From: Anniella stebbinsi | Taxonomy: Eukaryota > Chordata > Lepidosauria > Squamata > Anniellidae | Reading direction: 5' to 3' | Length of the DNA: 64,000 nt | Assembly (NCBI GenBank): GCA_029215795.1 | Contig: JARDYH010000003.1 | Span: 16,470,001-16,534,000 of the forward strand | In this document: piece after piece, positions 55,230 to 64,000 of the stretch | Position numbering within the stretch: the stretch's first letter is position 1 | How the letters are laid out: every line of letters begins with the position of its first letter | Made by a program: the position numbers and the translations under genes | Notes under the pieces: model-generated | Seen by the model: only the letters and a program-made list of their open reading frames with translations | Databases searched by the model: none | Told to the model about the DNA's origin: nothing

Positions 55230-58200
55230 TCTCCTTCCACAGCAGAATCTGGAAGGCGGGCAGGCAGGCTGGCATCCAGGGCAAAGTCCAACAGCGGCAT
55301 TGGGGACTGGGTGACATTCTCCTTGAGGGCGAATGCCAAGTCCCATGGCTTGTGCGAGGAGGGCGGCTTGCTCTCTTTGCAGGAAGGATCTGGAAGGCGG
55401 CAGGCGGCATCAGCAGCGGGCGGGCAGGCTGGCATTTAATGGGCAAAGTCCAACAGCGGCGTTGGGGACTGGGTGACATTCTCCTTGAGGGCGAATGCCA
55501 AGTCCCATGGCTTGTGCGAGGAGGGCGGCTTGCTCTCTTTGCAGGAAGGATCTGGAAGGCGGCAGGCGGCATCAGCAGCGGGCGGGCAGGCTGGCATTTA
55601 ATGGGCAAAGTCTCTCCTTTCCCGGGCACTGTGGCAGTGAGAGTGCCATAGGCTGCAAAAGAAGAAGGGGGGGAAAAAAGAATGAATATTAGTTGACCAC
55701 TTCAACACAACCAGCTCCCTTCCACCCAGGATTGCCCTTCCTGAGTGCCCACGCCCCAGCAGGCACACGGGGCTGCCTGCTCACTCGGAAGTTAGCAGGC
55801 AGACAGCCAACCTTCAGTTAGGTGGAAGGTGCCCCCCCCCATTCACAGAACACTTACCGTAGTCCTCCTGAGGGCGTTGTTGATAAGATGCCACTTCCAG
55901 GCGGGCAGTGACGGGCAGGTGGGCAGTCTGCATTACCGTCTCTCCTGGGCACTGTGGCAAAGAGTTCCATAGGCTGCAAAAGAAGAAGGGGGGGGGGGGA
56001 AGAATATGAGAAAAATGATACTTTTCCACCACTGGCTCCCTCCCACCCAAGACTGGCATGTGCCCGGTCCTGAGTGCCCACGCCCCAGCAGGCACACGGG
56101 GCTGCCTGCTTGCTTACTCGTGGGTAAGCTGTCTGACAGGCTCTTACCAGAGTCGTGCGGGCGACGTGAATCGATGGGCCACCTCCATGCGGCCGTGGCT
56201 GGGGCAGATGGGCAGTCTGGATTCACGGGTGCGCTTTGCGCAGTGGCGAAGAGTTCCATAGGCTGCAAAAGAAGGAGGGGGGGGGAAAGAATGAATATTA
56301 GTTGACCACTTTAACACAACCAGCTCCCTTCCACCCAGGATTGCCCTTCCTGAGTGCCCACGCCCCAGCAGGCACACGGGGCTGCCTGCTCACTCGGAAG
56401 TTAGCAGGCAGACAGCCAACCTTCAGTTAGGTGGAAGGTGCCCCCCCCCATTCACAGAACACTTACCATAGTCCTGAGGGCGTTGAGGACTCGGTGAGAT
56501 TCTCCTGGAGGACCCCTAGTCCCATGGCTTGTGCAAGGAAGGCGGCTGGCCCGCCTCGCAGGAACGATCTGGAAGGCGGCAGGTGGCATCAGCAGCGGGC
56601 GGGCAGGCTGGCATGTAATGGGCAAAGTCTCTCCTTTCCCGGGCACTGTGGCAGTGAGAGTGCCATAGGCTGCAAAAGAAGGAGGGGGGGGGGGAAAGAA
56701 TGAATATTAGTTGACCACTTTAACACAACCAGCTCCCTTCCACCCAGGATTGCCCTTCCTGAGTGCCCACGCCCCAGCAGGCACACAGGGCTGCCTGCTC
56801 ACTCGGAAGTTAGCAGGCAGACAGCCAACCTTCAGTTAGGTGGAAGGTGCCCCCCCCCATTCACAGAACACTTACCGTAGTCCTCCTGAGGGCGTTGTTG
56901 ATAAGATGCCACTTCCAGGCGGGCAGTGACGGGCAGGTGGGCAGTCTGCATTACCGTCTCTCCTGGGCACTGTGGCAAAGAGTTCCATAGGCTGCAAAAG
57001 AAGAAGGGGGGGGGGGAAGAATATGAGAAAAATGATACTTTTCCACCACTGGCTCCCTCCCACCCAAGACTGGCATGTGCCCGGTCCTGAGTGCCCACGC
57101 CCCAGCAGGCACACGGGGCTGCCTGCTTGCTTACTCGTGGGTAAGCTCTCTGACAGGCTCTTACCAGAGTCGTGCGGGCGACGTGAATCGATGGGCCACC
57201 TCCATGCGGCCGTGGCTGGGGCAGATGGGCAGTCTGGATTCACGGGTGCGCTTTGCGCAGTGGCGAAGAGTTCCATAGGCTGCAAAAGAAGGAGGGGGGG
57301 GGAAAAATGAATATTAGTTGACCACTTTAACACAACCACCTCCCTTCCACCCAGGATTGCCCTTCCTGAGTGCCCACGCCAAAGCAGGCACACGGGGCTG
57401 CCTGCTCACTCGGAAGTTAGCAGGCAGACAGCCAACCTTTAGTGAGGTGGAAGGTGCCCCCCCCATTCACAGAACACTTACCGTAGTCCTGAGGGCGTTG
57501 AGGACTCGGTGAGATTCTCCTGGAGGACCCCTAGTCCCATGGCTTGTGCAAGGAAGGCGGCTGGCCCGCCTCGCAGGAACGATCTGGAAGGCGGCAGGCG
57601 GCATCAGCAGCGGGCGGGCAGGCTGGCATTTAATGGGCAAAGTCTCTCCTTTCCCGGGCACTGTGGCAGTGAGAGTGCCATAGGCTGCAAAAGAAGAGGA
57701 GGGGGATAATGAATATTACATAAATACTTTTATACTGCAAAAGAAGAAAGGAAAATAAATAAAGATTTGTATTAATTAATACATGCAAGTCCTAGTAACT
57801 AGTCTCCCACCGGCACACTTCTCTTGTTTGTGATGCAATCCTCTTTCTCCTGCTGCACCCCTCCCTTTCTAAATCACTCTTCTGAGCCCATTGTTAGAGG
57901 GATTGGCTATCCTTTTGTGTCTGGCAGGACACAGCTTACCGGATCATTAGAGAATCACCATTTCTTTTGTCCTTGGGTTATTCATTCACTCCTAATAGCA
58001 CCCTACGTTAGGCTGACCAGATCAAATCCAGGTCAGGGTTCCTAACTTCAGCAGTTGTAGAGAAAAGGGAATTTCTGCCAGTGTCATTTGTATGGAATTA
58101 GTTCCTGCTGAGATTCCCTCTTCATCACAACAGTTAAAGGTGCAGGGGCCCTGCCTTCTTTTCTATATGGCCACTCTGCCTGCACTCTTACCTGAGTCGT

Positions 58201-58570
58201 AGGGGTGACGTGAATCGAGGGGCCACCTCCATGTGGCCGTGGCTGGGGCAGATGGGCAGTCTGGAATCACGGGTGCGCTTTGCGCAGTGGCGAAGAGTTC
58301 CATAGGCTGCAAAAGAAGGAGGGGGGGGAAAAGAATTAACATGAGATAAATCATACTTTTCCACCATTGGCTCCCTCTCACCCAGGACTGGCATCTGCCC
58401 GGTCCTGAGTGCCCACGCCCCAGTAGGCACACGGGGCTGCCTGCTTGCTTACTCGGAAGTAAGATCTCAGACTGCCCCACTTCTGGACACTCTCAGGTGT
58501 CCCTGCGTTGACTGCACACACTTACCTTATTCGTGCGGCCGCTGTGGATCGGAGGACTCCAGTGGCACAT
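55224..58570 (-). CDS. Hypothetical multi-exon gene built from duplicated 115- and 203-bp exons
   Basis: Minus-strand splice signals define small exons: acceptors read CTTCTTTTGCAG|CCTATGG and donors read G|GTAAG. Model: start ATG 58570-58568 in an exon ending 58526; 58306-58192 (115 bp); 57684-57482 (203); 57279-57165 (115); 56669-56467 (203); 56262-56148 (115); terminal 55652-55225, stop TAA, with AATAAA overlapping at 55229-55224. 115-bp exons enter at phase 0 and leave one base; 203-bp exons take two bases and return to phase 0, so the whole model is open for 407 codons. The terminal exon holds a 162-bp internal duplication. The product is rich in P, R, S and A, with no domain I know. The start has a weak context and the real first exon may be elsewhere. 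Two 116-bp exons would break the frame and are left out. Could equally be a non-coding spliced RNA. Confidence 0.35.
55265..55614. repeat. 162-bp tandem duplication
   Basis: GGACTGGGTGACATTCTCCT ... GGCTGGCATTTAATGGGCAA occurs twice, offset 162 bp (54 codons). This preserves the reading frame of the predicted terminal exon. Confidence 0.9.
55858..55973 (-). other. Frame-breaking 116-bp exon candidate, copy 1
   Basis: Acceptor CTTCTTTTGCAG|CCTATGGAAC at 55973 and donor GACTACG|GTAAGTG at 55858. Inserted after a 115-bp exon it reads to a TAA within 16 codons. It may be skipped, a stop-containing alternative exon or a relic. Confidence 0.45.
56876..56991 (-). other. Frame-breaking 116-bp exon candidate, copy 2
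   Basis: Same sequence and splice signals as 55858-55973, one cassette upstream on the minus strand. Confidence 0.45.
58009..58176. mobile_element. Left-arm fragment of palindromic hAT MITE in an intron
   Basis: TAGGCTGACCAGATCAAATC, GTCATTTGTATGGAATTAG and GTTAAAGGTGCAGGGGCCCT. It lies in the enlarged (507-bp) intron between the 58192 and 57684 exons. Confidence 0.8.
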
Positions 58571-59574
58571 AGGCTCCTCCAGGCAAAGTCACATTGGCAT
58601 AGGCTCCTCCAGGCAAAGTCACATTGGCATAGGCTCCTCCAGGCAAAGTCACATTGGCATAGGCTCCTCCAGGCAAAGTCCCAGTGGCACATAGGCTCCT
58701 CCAGGCAAAGTCACATTGGCACAGGCTCCTCCAGGCAAAGTCACATTGGCACAGGCTCCTCCAGGCAAAGTCACAGTGGCACATAGGCTCCTCCAGGCAA
58801 AGTCACAGTGGCATAGGCTCCTCCAGGCAAAGTCACGTTGGCATAGGCTCCTCCAGGCAAAGTCACAGTGGCACATAGGCTCCTCCAGGCAAAGTCACAT
58901 TGGCACAGGCTCCTCCAGGCAAAGTCACAGTTTGGCACAGCTCCCTCCAGGCAAAGTCCCAGTGGCAGAGGCAAAGTCCCAGTGGCACAGGCTCCTCCAG
59001 GCAAAGTCACAGTTTGGCACAGCTCCCTCCAGGCAAAGTCCCAGTGGCACAGGCTCCTCCAGGCAAAGTCACATTGGCACAGGCTCCTCCAGGCAAAGTC
59101 ACAGTTTGGCACAGCTCCCTCCAGGCAAAGTCCCAGTGGCAGAGGCAAAGTCCCAGTGGCAGAGGCAAAGTCCCACTGGCAGAGGCAAAGTCACAGCTGC
59201 ATGGGCCCCTCCAGGCAAAGTCCCAGTGGCAGAGGCAAAGTCCCAGTGGCAGAGGCAAAGTCCCACTGGCAGAGGCAAAGTCACAGCTGCATGGGCCCCT
59301 CCAGGCAAAGTCCCAGTGGCAGAGGCAAAGTCCCAGTGGCAGAGGCAAAGTCCCACTGGCAGAGGCAAAGTCACAGCTGCATGGGCCCCTCCAGGCAAAG
59401 TCCCAGTGGCAGAGGCAAAGTCCCAGTGGCAGAGGCAAAGTCCCACTGGCAGAGGCAAAGTCACAGCTGCATGGGCCCCTCCAGGCAAAGTCCCAGTGGC
59501 AGAGGCAAAGTCCCAGTGGCAGAGGCAAAGTCCCACTGGCAGAGGCAAAGTCACAGCTGCATGGGCACCTCCAG
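58556..59574. repeat. 30-bp and 20-bp tandem array with 90-bp higher-order repeat
   Basis: Left part: units like GGCTCCTCCAGGCAAAGTCA of 30-36 bp. Right part: 20-bp AGAGGCAAAGTCCCAGTGGC units arranged in a 90-bp superunit marked by GCTGCATGGGCCCCTCC at about 59196, 59286, 59376, 59466 and 59556. Because 90 (and the 30-bp units) are multiples of three, several frames stay open on both strands, including 355 codons at 58716-59783. These are not evidence of a gene. Confidence 0.9.
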
Positions 59575-59576
59575 GC

Positions 59577-60275
59577 AGGCAGGCGGGCAGAGGCAGAGGC
59601 AGAGGCGGGCATGATGCCAGGCGCTTGCGCATTGCACAAGTAAGCAATAGAACCGTGAGACCAGCCAACGCATTCCGGCTACTTCACAATGGCGGCAACC
59701 TAGCAGGCGGGCAGGCAGGCAGGCAGGCAGGGGCAGAGGCAGAGGCGGGCATGATGCCAGGCGCTTGCGCATTGCACAAGTAAGCAATAGAACCGTGAGA
59801 CCAGCCCACGCATTCCGGCTACTTCACAATGGCGGCAACCTAGCAGGCGGGCAGGCAGGCAGGCAGGCAGGGGCAGAGGCAGAGGCGGGCATGATGCCAG
59901 GCGCTTGCGCATTGCACAAGTAAGCAATAGAACCGTGAGACCAGCCCACGCATTCCGGCTACTTCACAATGGCGGCAACCTAGCAGGTGGGCAGGCGGGC
60001 AGGCAGGCAGGCAGGCAGAGGCAGAGGCGGGCATGATGCCAGGCGCTTGCGCATTGCACAAGTAAGCAATAGAACCGTGAGACCAGCCCACGCATTCCGG
60101 CTACTTCACAATGGCGGCAACCTAGCAGGCGGGCAGGCGGGCAGGCAGGCAGGCAGGCAGAGGCAGAGGCGGGCATGATGCCAGGCGCTTGCGCATTGCA
60201 CAAGTAAGCAATAGAACCGTGAGACCAGCCCACGCATTCTGGCTACTTCACAATGGCGGCAACCTAGCAGGCGGG

Positions 60276-60310
<35 letters not shown>

Positions 60311-60885
60311 AGGCAGAGGCAGAGGCGGGCATGATGCCAGGCGCTTGCGCATTGCACAAGTAAGCAATAGAACCGTGAGACCAGCCCACGCATTCCGGCT
60401 ACTTCACAATGGCGGCAACCTAGCAGGCGGGCAGGCGGGCAGGCAGGCAGGCAGGCAGAGGCAGAGGCGGGCATGATGCCAGGTGCTTGCGCATTGCACA
60501 AGTAAGCAATAGAACCGTGAGACCAGCCCACGCATTCCGGCTACTTCACAATGGCGGCAACCTAGCAGGCGGGCAGGCAGGCAGGCAGGCAGGGGCAGAG
60601 GCAGAGGCGGGCATGATGCCAGGCGCTTGCGCATTGCACAAGTAAGCAATAGAACCGTGAGACCAGCCCACGCATTCCGGCTACTTCACAATGGCGGCAA
60701 CCTAGCAGGCGGGCAGGCGGGCAGGCAGGCAGGCAGGCAGAGGCAGAGGCAGAGGCGGGCATGATGCCAGGCGCTTGCGCATTGCACAAGTAAGCAATAG
60801 AACCGTGAGACCAGCCCACGCATTCCGGCTACTTCACAATGGCGGCAACCTAGCAGGTGGGCAGGCGGGCAGGCAGTTTTTTAAA
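59577..60885. repeat. Nine ~142-bp promoter-like monomers
   Basis: CATGATGCC marks nine units at 59610, 59750, 59890, 60032, 60174, 60330, 60472, 60612 and 60760. Each has a constant ~110-bp core with GGCGCTTGCGCATTGCAC (NRF1-like) and CACAATGGCGGCAACC (close to the YY1 consensus), then a variable (GGCA)n linker. The core also holds GCACAAGTAAGCAATAG, a donor-like site on the plus strand. Resembles tandem promoter monomers of some retrotransposons in layout only. Lies between the transposase (downstream side) and the predicted exon cluster (upstream side). Confidence 0.85.
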
Positions 60886-61456
60886 TCATATAGCCAAAAT
60901 AAACACAACACACAGTGACAGCCCTGCAAGGCTGCCACATAAGTCCAAAAGACACAGTCAGAAACAGTGTGGGATGCTGCTTGTCATCCACTCAATGTAG
61001 GAGCCTGGAAGAGGAATCCTATCGCGTCCTTCGTTCATAGTCAGAGAGGTGCATGCGTTCCTTGGCGATAAAATTAAGCCTTCTTCTTATCCAAAGTTCT
61101 CATGAGCCTCTGACGTGGTCTTACAAGAAGAAACGCCCATGGAAGTGTGGGACCTTACAGAAGGCCTGGAGGGAGCCATCGGAGTCCAATTTCAGAGGCA
61201 CACGTGCAAGCACATTGGTTCAAGTCAAACAACATAGAATGTGTGAGATGCTTGTGCATCCCCTCAATGTAAGAGGCTAGGAGAAGAAACTAGATCCCTT
61301 CGGGATCCATCGTTCAGAGTTGAGTTACTGAGCTGTAAACAACACAGCCAGTAAATTAAAGTAAAGAAAATTAATTAACCGAAAATAAGAATTAAAAAAT
61401 CAAGGGCCTGCCGGTGCCTGCCCAAAGGTGTGGGATGGATGGGGGGTGCCTGCCAA
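60886..61456. other. Spacer with an imperfect ~80-bp direct duplication
   Basis: 60967-61045 (GTGTGGGATGCTGCTTGTCA, CCACTCAATGTAGGAGCCTG) is repeated at 61239-61325 (GTGTGAGATGCTTGTGCATC, CCCTCAATGTAAGAGGCTAG). Holds the 3' flank of the transposase; I see no clear AATAAA on the minus strand here. Confidence 0.6.
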
Positions 61457-63985
61457 TTACTCCCCCGCGGGCATGAGGGTGGGGTATCCCAGCAGGGGCA
61501 GATTGACCTTGAGGAAGACCAGCTGCTCCACAATCTCAGCGTCCAAGCGAGAGCGGTGGGGTGTGACCACGTCGCCCGCCATGGAAAACACCCGCTCGCT
61601 TGGAACGCTGGACGGTGGGCAGCTGATTCTGTCCATGGCCACCCGCGCCAGATCAGGCCACATCTGGCGCCGAGATGACCAGTAGGCCAGGGGTTCGATG
61701 GAGCCGTCCTCCATCTGCTCCGCCAGGTAACGCTGCACTGCTGCTGCAGCGTCATCCTGGCGGCGGCTGGGTTGAGTGCCTCTATGCCCAACCGCAGCCT
61801 GCAAAGCCTTGTCCCAAAACCCCTGGCCTGTCCCCCTGCTGGGTGTGGTGGTGCTGGTGCCGCCGCTGCTGGTGGTGCTCAGCGGACTTAGCGCCTGGGC
61901 TTCGGTGGGCTCCTCCTCTGCCTGCCCAATCCTGGCATCCCGGGCCGCCCGAACGTCCGTCACCAGCATTTCCACCCAACCTGCCCGGGAAGTCTGCCCA
62001 CATAACCCATCCTTGATGCGCGGGTCGCACATGGTGGCCAACATGTACTGCCTCTCGTTGTAGAGAGGCTGGACCCGGCGGGATAGGCTTTCCCTCAGCC
62101 TCGTCACCACTTCCCGCACCTCTGGCAGGAAGCGCCTGCCGGTGACGGCATCCCCGGCCTCCAGAAACTCGCCCATCTGATTCTGGAGATGCCTGGCCAC
62201 GGGGAGCACCTGGCTGAGAAGGGCAGTGCTGCTGCTCAGGGTCTCGGTGGCCTCAAGGAACGGCTTGAGGACCACCAGAAGCTGGGACATGGCCTCCCAC
62301 TGCTGCCTGGACAGTGGGGCCTGGATGCCAATGTCCCCGACCCTGAACATCTCGTGGACAACACGCTGTTGCTCCACCATACGCTCGAGCATGTGGTAGG
62401 TGGAGTTCCAACGTGTTGCCACGTCCTGCACTAGCCGGTGCTGCGGAAGTCCCAGCTCCTGCTGCTTCTCCCGCAGCAACCGACTGCCCTTCACGCTGTG
62501 GTGGAAATGCCCAGCCACCTTCCTGCAGCTCTCTAGGAGATTACGGATTTGGGGAGGGAGAGGGGCCTTGCTGCCTCCAAGGCCATCCCTGACGACCAGG
62601 TTGAAGACGTGCGCGATGCAGCGGATGCCCTCAAATCCGCCATCGCGCACCGCCTTCAGCATATTGGCTCCCCCGTCCGTGACCATGTAACCGCGGGTGT
62701 GCTGGTGCCCGCCCAGCCACCCTGCCACCATGCGGTTCATGGCCTCCGTAATCTCCTCCGCCGTGTGGGACTGGTCCATGACTGCGGTATGAAGGAGGGC
62801 CCAGCGGCAGCCCTCCTTCCCAGTCCCAGAAGTCCTGGGTGCTTCCTGCCCTGAGGCTCCCCACCAGTGAGCCGTCAGGGACAGGTAAGCGTGCACTCCT
62901 CCTTCGCTGGACCAGATGTCCGAAGTGAAGTGCACCTTCTGTGCCTCTGCCTGGCACAGACGACCCAGAACTAACTCCCTGCATGCCTGGTACAGGGAGG
63001 GCACCACACGCCTGCTCAGGGTGGTGCGACACGGCGGCTTGTAGTATGGAACCACAAGAGCCATCAGCCTCTTGAAGCCTGCGTTCTCGACGAGGCTGAA
63101 TGGCTGGTCATCCAACGCCACCATCTCACCGATGCAATTGGTGATCTGGTTGGGCGCTGGAAAACGCCACCTTGTGGCTCCATACTTCCCCCACCCCATC
63201 TCTTCCATGGTGGCCTGGCGAAGCCTCTTGGGGATGGGAGGTCGAGAGCTGGCAGAAGTTGCAGGAGCCTTTTGCTTGCCCTTGCCGCTAGCACCAGTCT
63301 GCTGCGAGGTGCCCGCCTCGGTCCCAAGCAAAACAGACTGGTGGTGCCTCTGCATGTGGCGGGTGAGGTTCGTGGTGGTGAAGTGGCCTGGCATTTTTCC
63401 CCTGCTCACTGACATCTTGCAGTAGCGACAGACAGCAAAGCGGGAATCCACTGCCACCTCAAAGTGGTCCCACACCTTGCTTGCCTGTCGCTTCTGGGGT
63501 GACACAGACGGCCTGCCGGCGCCTTTGCTCTGTGGTGTCACCTCAGGAGCAAGGGAATGAGTGGAAGAGAGGACGGATTGTGGAGAGTAAGTCTCTGGTG
63601 CTGCCTGCTCTTCCTCTTGCCCCACATCAGAGTCCTCCTCCTCACTCTGAACCTCGCTGACTTCCACAAGATCTGGGAAAAGATCAGTCAGCGGGTTCAC
63701 AGGCTCACCCACCAAAGAAGGAGCTGGATATAGTGCTCCTTCTTCATGCCCACTGCTGCTCCCAGCACCTGCCTCATGTTGCTGAAAGAGTGCCCTGCAG
63801 GCACTACTTTGAGTTGCCTCTGCCTGCTTCTGCTGCCCCAGTGGAGAACGCCTCAGTTTAACTGGGGGTGTGGAAGTAGGCTGCCTGCTGCTGGTCCCAG
63901 CAGCAGCAGCAGCAGCGCCATGCCCAGAGCGGCCTCTCCCAAATGCTGCCTTGGGAGCACCCCCCCTTTGAGTGCCACGCTTCAT
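61457..63985 (-). CDS. hAT-superfamily transposase with BED zinc finger, intact
   Basis: 842 codons, ATG at 63985-63983, TAA at 61459-61457. Order: basic/alanine-rich N-terminus; acidic stretch about 111-128; BED zinc finger about 168-216 with C186, C189, H210 and H214/H215; RNase H-like core with D356 (HFTSDIWSS) and D437 (YMVTDGGANM); CIAHVFNLVV at 456-465; ATRWNSTYHML with W526; the large inserted helical region; E797 in PSSVPSERVFS; and the C-terminal dimerisation region to about 830 (RSRLDAEIVEQLVFLKVNL). All three DDE residues are present and there is no frameshift or stop. It would cut and join DNA at hAT termini, in the nucleus, as a multimer. Alternative: a domesticated ZBED-type host gene. 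The flanking tandem arrays and nearby hAT terminus favour a transposon. The start is near the window edge, so an upstream exon cannot be excluded. Confidence 0.93.
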   Translation of the reverse strand: MKRGTQRGGAPKAAFGRGRSGHGAAAAAAGTSSRQPTSTPPVKLRRSPLGQQKQAEATQSSACRALFQQHEAGAGSSSGHEEGALYPAPSLVGEPVNPLTDLFPDLVEVSEVQSEEEDSDVGQEEEQAAPETYSPQSVLSSTHSLAPEVTPQSKGAGRPSVSPQKRQASKVWDHFEVAVDSRFAVCRYCKMSVSRGKMPGHFTTTNLTRHMQRHHQSVLLGTEAGTSQQTGASGKGKQKAPATSASSRPPIPKRLRQATMEEMGWGKYGATRWRFPAPNQITNCIGEMVALDDQPFSLVENAGFKRLMALVVPYYKPPCRTTLSRRVVPSLYQACRELVLGRLCQAEAQKVHFTSDIWSSEGGVHAYLSLTAHWWGASGQEAPRTSGTGKEGCRWALLHTAVMDQSHTAEEITEAMNRMVAGWLGGHQHTRGYMVTDGGANMLKAVRDGGFEGIRCIAHVFNLVVRDGLGGSKAPLPPQIRNLLESCRKVAGHFHHSVKGSRLLREKQQELGLPQHRLVQDVATRWNSTYHMLERMVEQQRVVHEMFRVGDIGIQAPLSRQQWEAMSQLLVVLKPFLEATETLSSSTALLSQVLPVARHLQNQMGEFLEAGDAVTGRRFLPEVREVVTRLRESLSRRVQPLYNERQYMLATMCDPRIKDGLCGQTSRAGWVEMLVTDVRAARDARIGQAEEEPTEAQALSPLSTTSSGGTSTTTPSRGTGQGFWDKALQAAVGHRGTQPSRRQDDAAAAVQRYLAEQMEDGSIEPLAYWSSRRQMWPDLARVAMDRISCPPSSVPSERVFSMAGDVVTPHRSRLDAEIVEQLVFLKVNLPLLGYPTLMPAGE

Positions 63986-64000
63986 TTTATTTTTATTATT

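Larger units (their letters stand above)
55652..57684. repeat. ~1,015-bp tandem duplication of an exon-intron cassette
   Basis: 203-bp exon starts at 57684, 56669 and 55652 are spaced 1015 and 1017 bp, with the same order of 115-, 116- and 203-bp exons and intron lengths of 173-206 bp in each cassette. Sequence identity is high, so the duplication is recent or homogenised. Confidence 0.85.
53775..64000 (-). mobile_element. Candidate large autonomous hAT element (right end outside window)
   Basis: Begins TAGGGATGTGCACTGACCCC, nearly identical to the inverted right end of element A and like the Ac/hAT terminus form. Inward lie a GGATCGG array to about 53920, an AAAATGGCG-type motif (53924-53931), a ~145-bp repeat array (to about 54870), a minus-strand exon cluster (58570-55224), tandem arrays (58556-60885) and the hAT transposase (63985-61457). 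I found no TAGGG-type right end followed by GAAATAAT inside the window. That the terminus, arrays and transposase belong to one element is inference from order, shared motifs and the absence of an intervening terminus. Confidence 0.5.

Noticed and set aside
58716..59783. 355-codon open frame on the plus strand, with overlapping long frames on both strands
   Set aside because: Produced by tandem units whose lengths are multiples of three; several frames on both strands are equally open and none has a domain.
59577..60885. CRISPR-like array
   Set aside because: Units are ~142 bp direct repeats with a simple (GGCA)n linker, not short repeats with unique spacers; the sequence is a vertebrate genome.
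53775..61456. A right hAT terminus inside the window
   Set aside because: I looked for a TAGGG-type inverted end followed by GAAATAAT and found none; CCCCTAGTCCC at about 56512 lacks the GTGCA terminus.

Overview
This is vertebrate nuclear DNA, most likely from a squamate reptile. That is inferred from the repeats: CR1-type LINE 3' ends, an R4/Dong-clade LINE 3' end, tRNA-derived and MIR-like SINEs, and many palindromic DNA transposons. I recognise no conserved host protein-coding exon. Nearly all support comes from repeats, many of them nested, several with exact target-site duplications (TSDs). The only long, convincing protein is a hAT-superfamily transposase at the right edge.

Layout. 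1-38 kb is accessory, AT-rich sequence with microsatellites, LINE and SINE fragments and several families of short inverted-repeat elements. They include a ~320-bp palindromic hAT family (three copies with perfect 8-bp TSDs), a pair of 355-bp PIF/Harbinger-like elements and a family with 3-bp TSDs. 38-46 kb holds two large palindromic elements. Element C (38159-40209, TSD ATCAACAG) has six tandem ~242-bp palindromes. Element A (42416-45251, TSD ATAATGAT) is a 2.8-kb, nearly perfect inverted repeat, nested in palindromic element B, itself nested in an older repeat. 46-53.7 kb is again ordinary repeat-rich sequence.

53.8 kb to the right edge looks like one structure. It opens at 53775 with a terminus nearly identical to the right end of element A (TAGGGATGTGCAC followed by GGATCGG-type subterminal repeats). 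It continues through a ~145-bp repeat array, a minus-strand cluster of duplicated small exons, a 30/20-bp tandem array, nine ~142-bp promoter-like monomers and an intact 842-codon minus-strand hAT transposase (63985-61457). My main hypothesis is that 53775 to beyond 64000 is a large autonomous hAT element, and that the palindromic TAGGG(A/G)TGTGCA elements elsewhere in the window are its non-autonomous foldback relatives. The right terminus lies outside the window, so this remains inference.

How the parts may work together (inference): the BED zinc finger of the transposase would bind the GGATC(C/G)G subterminal arrays; the transposase would cut at the TAGGG termini and leave 8-bp TSDs; the monomer array could drive a second minus-strand transcript. 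In that transcript 115- and 203-bp exons alternate in frame to give a hypothetical 407-residue product.
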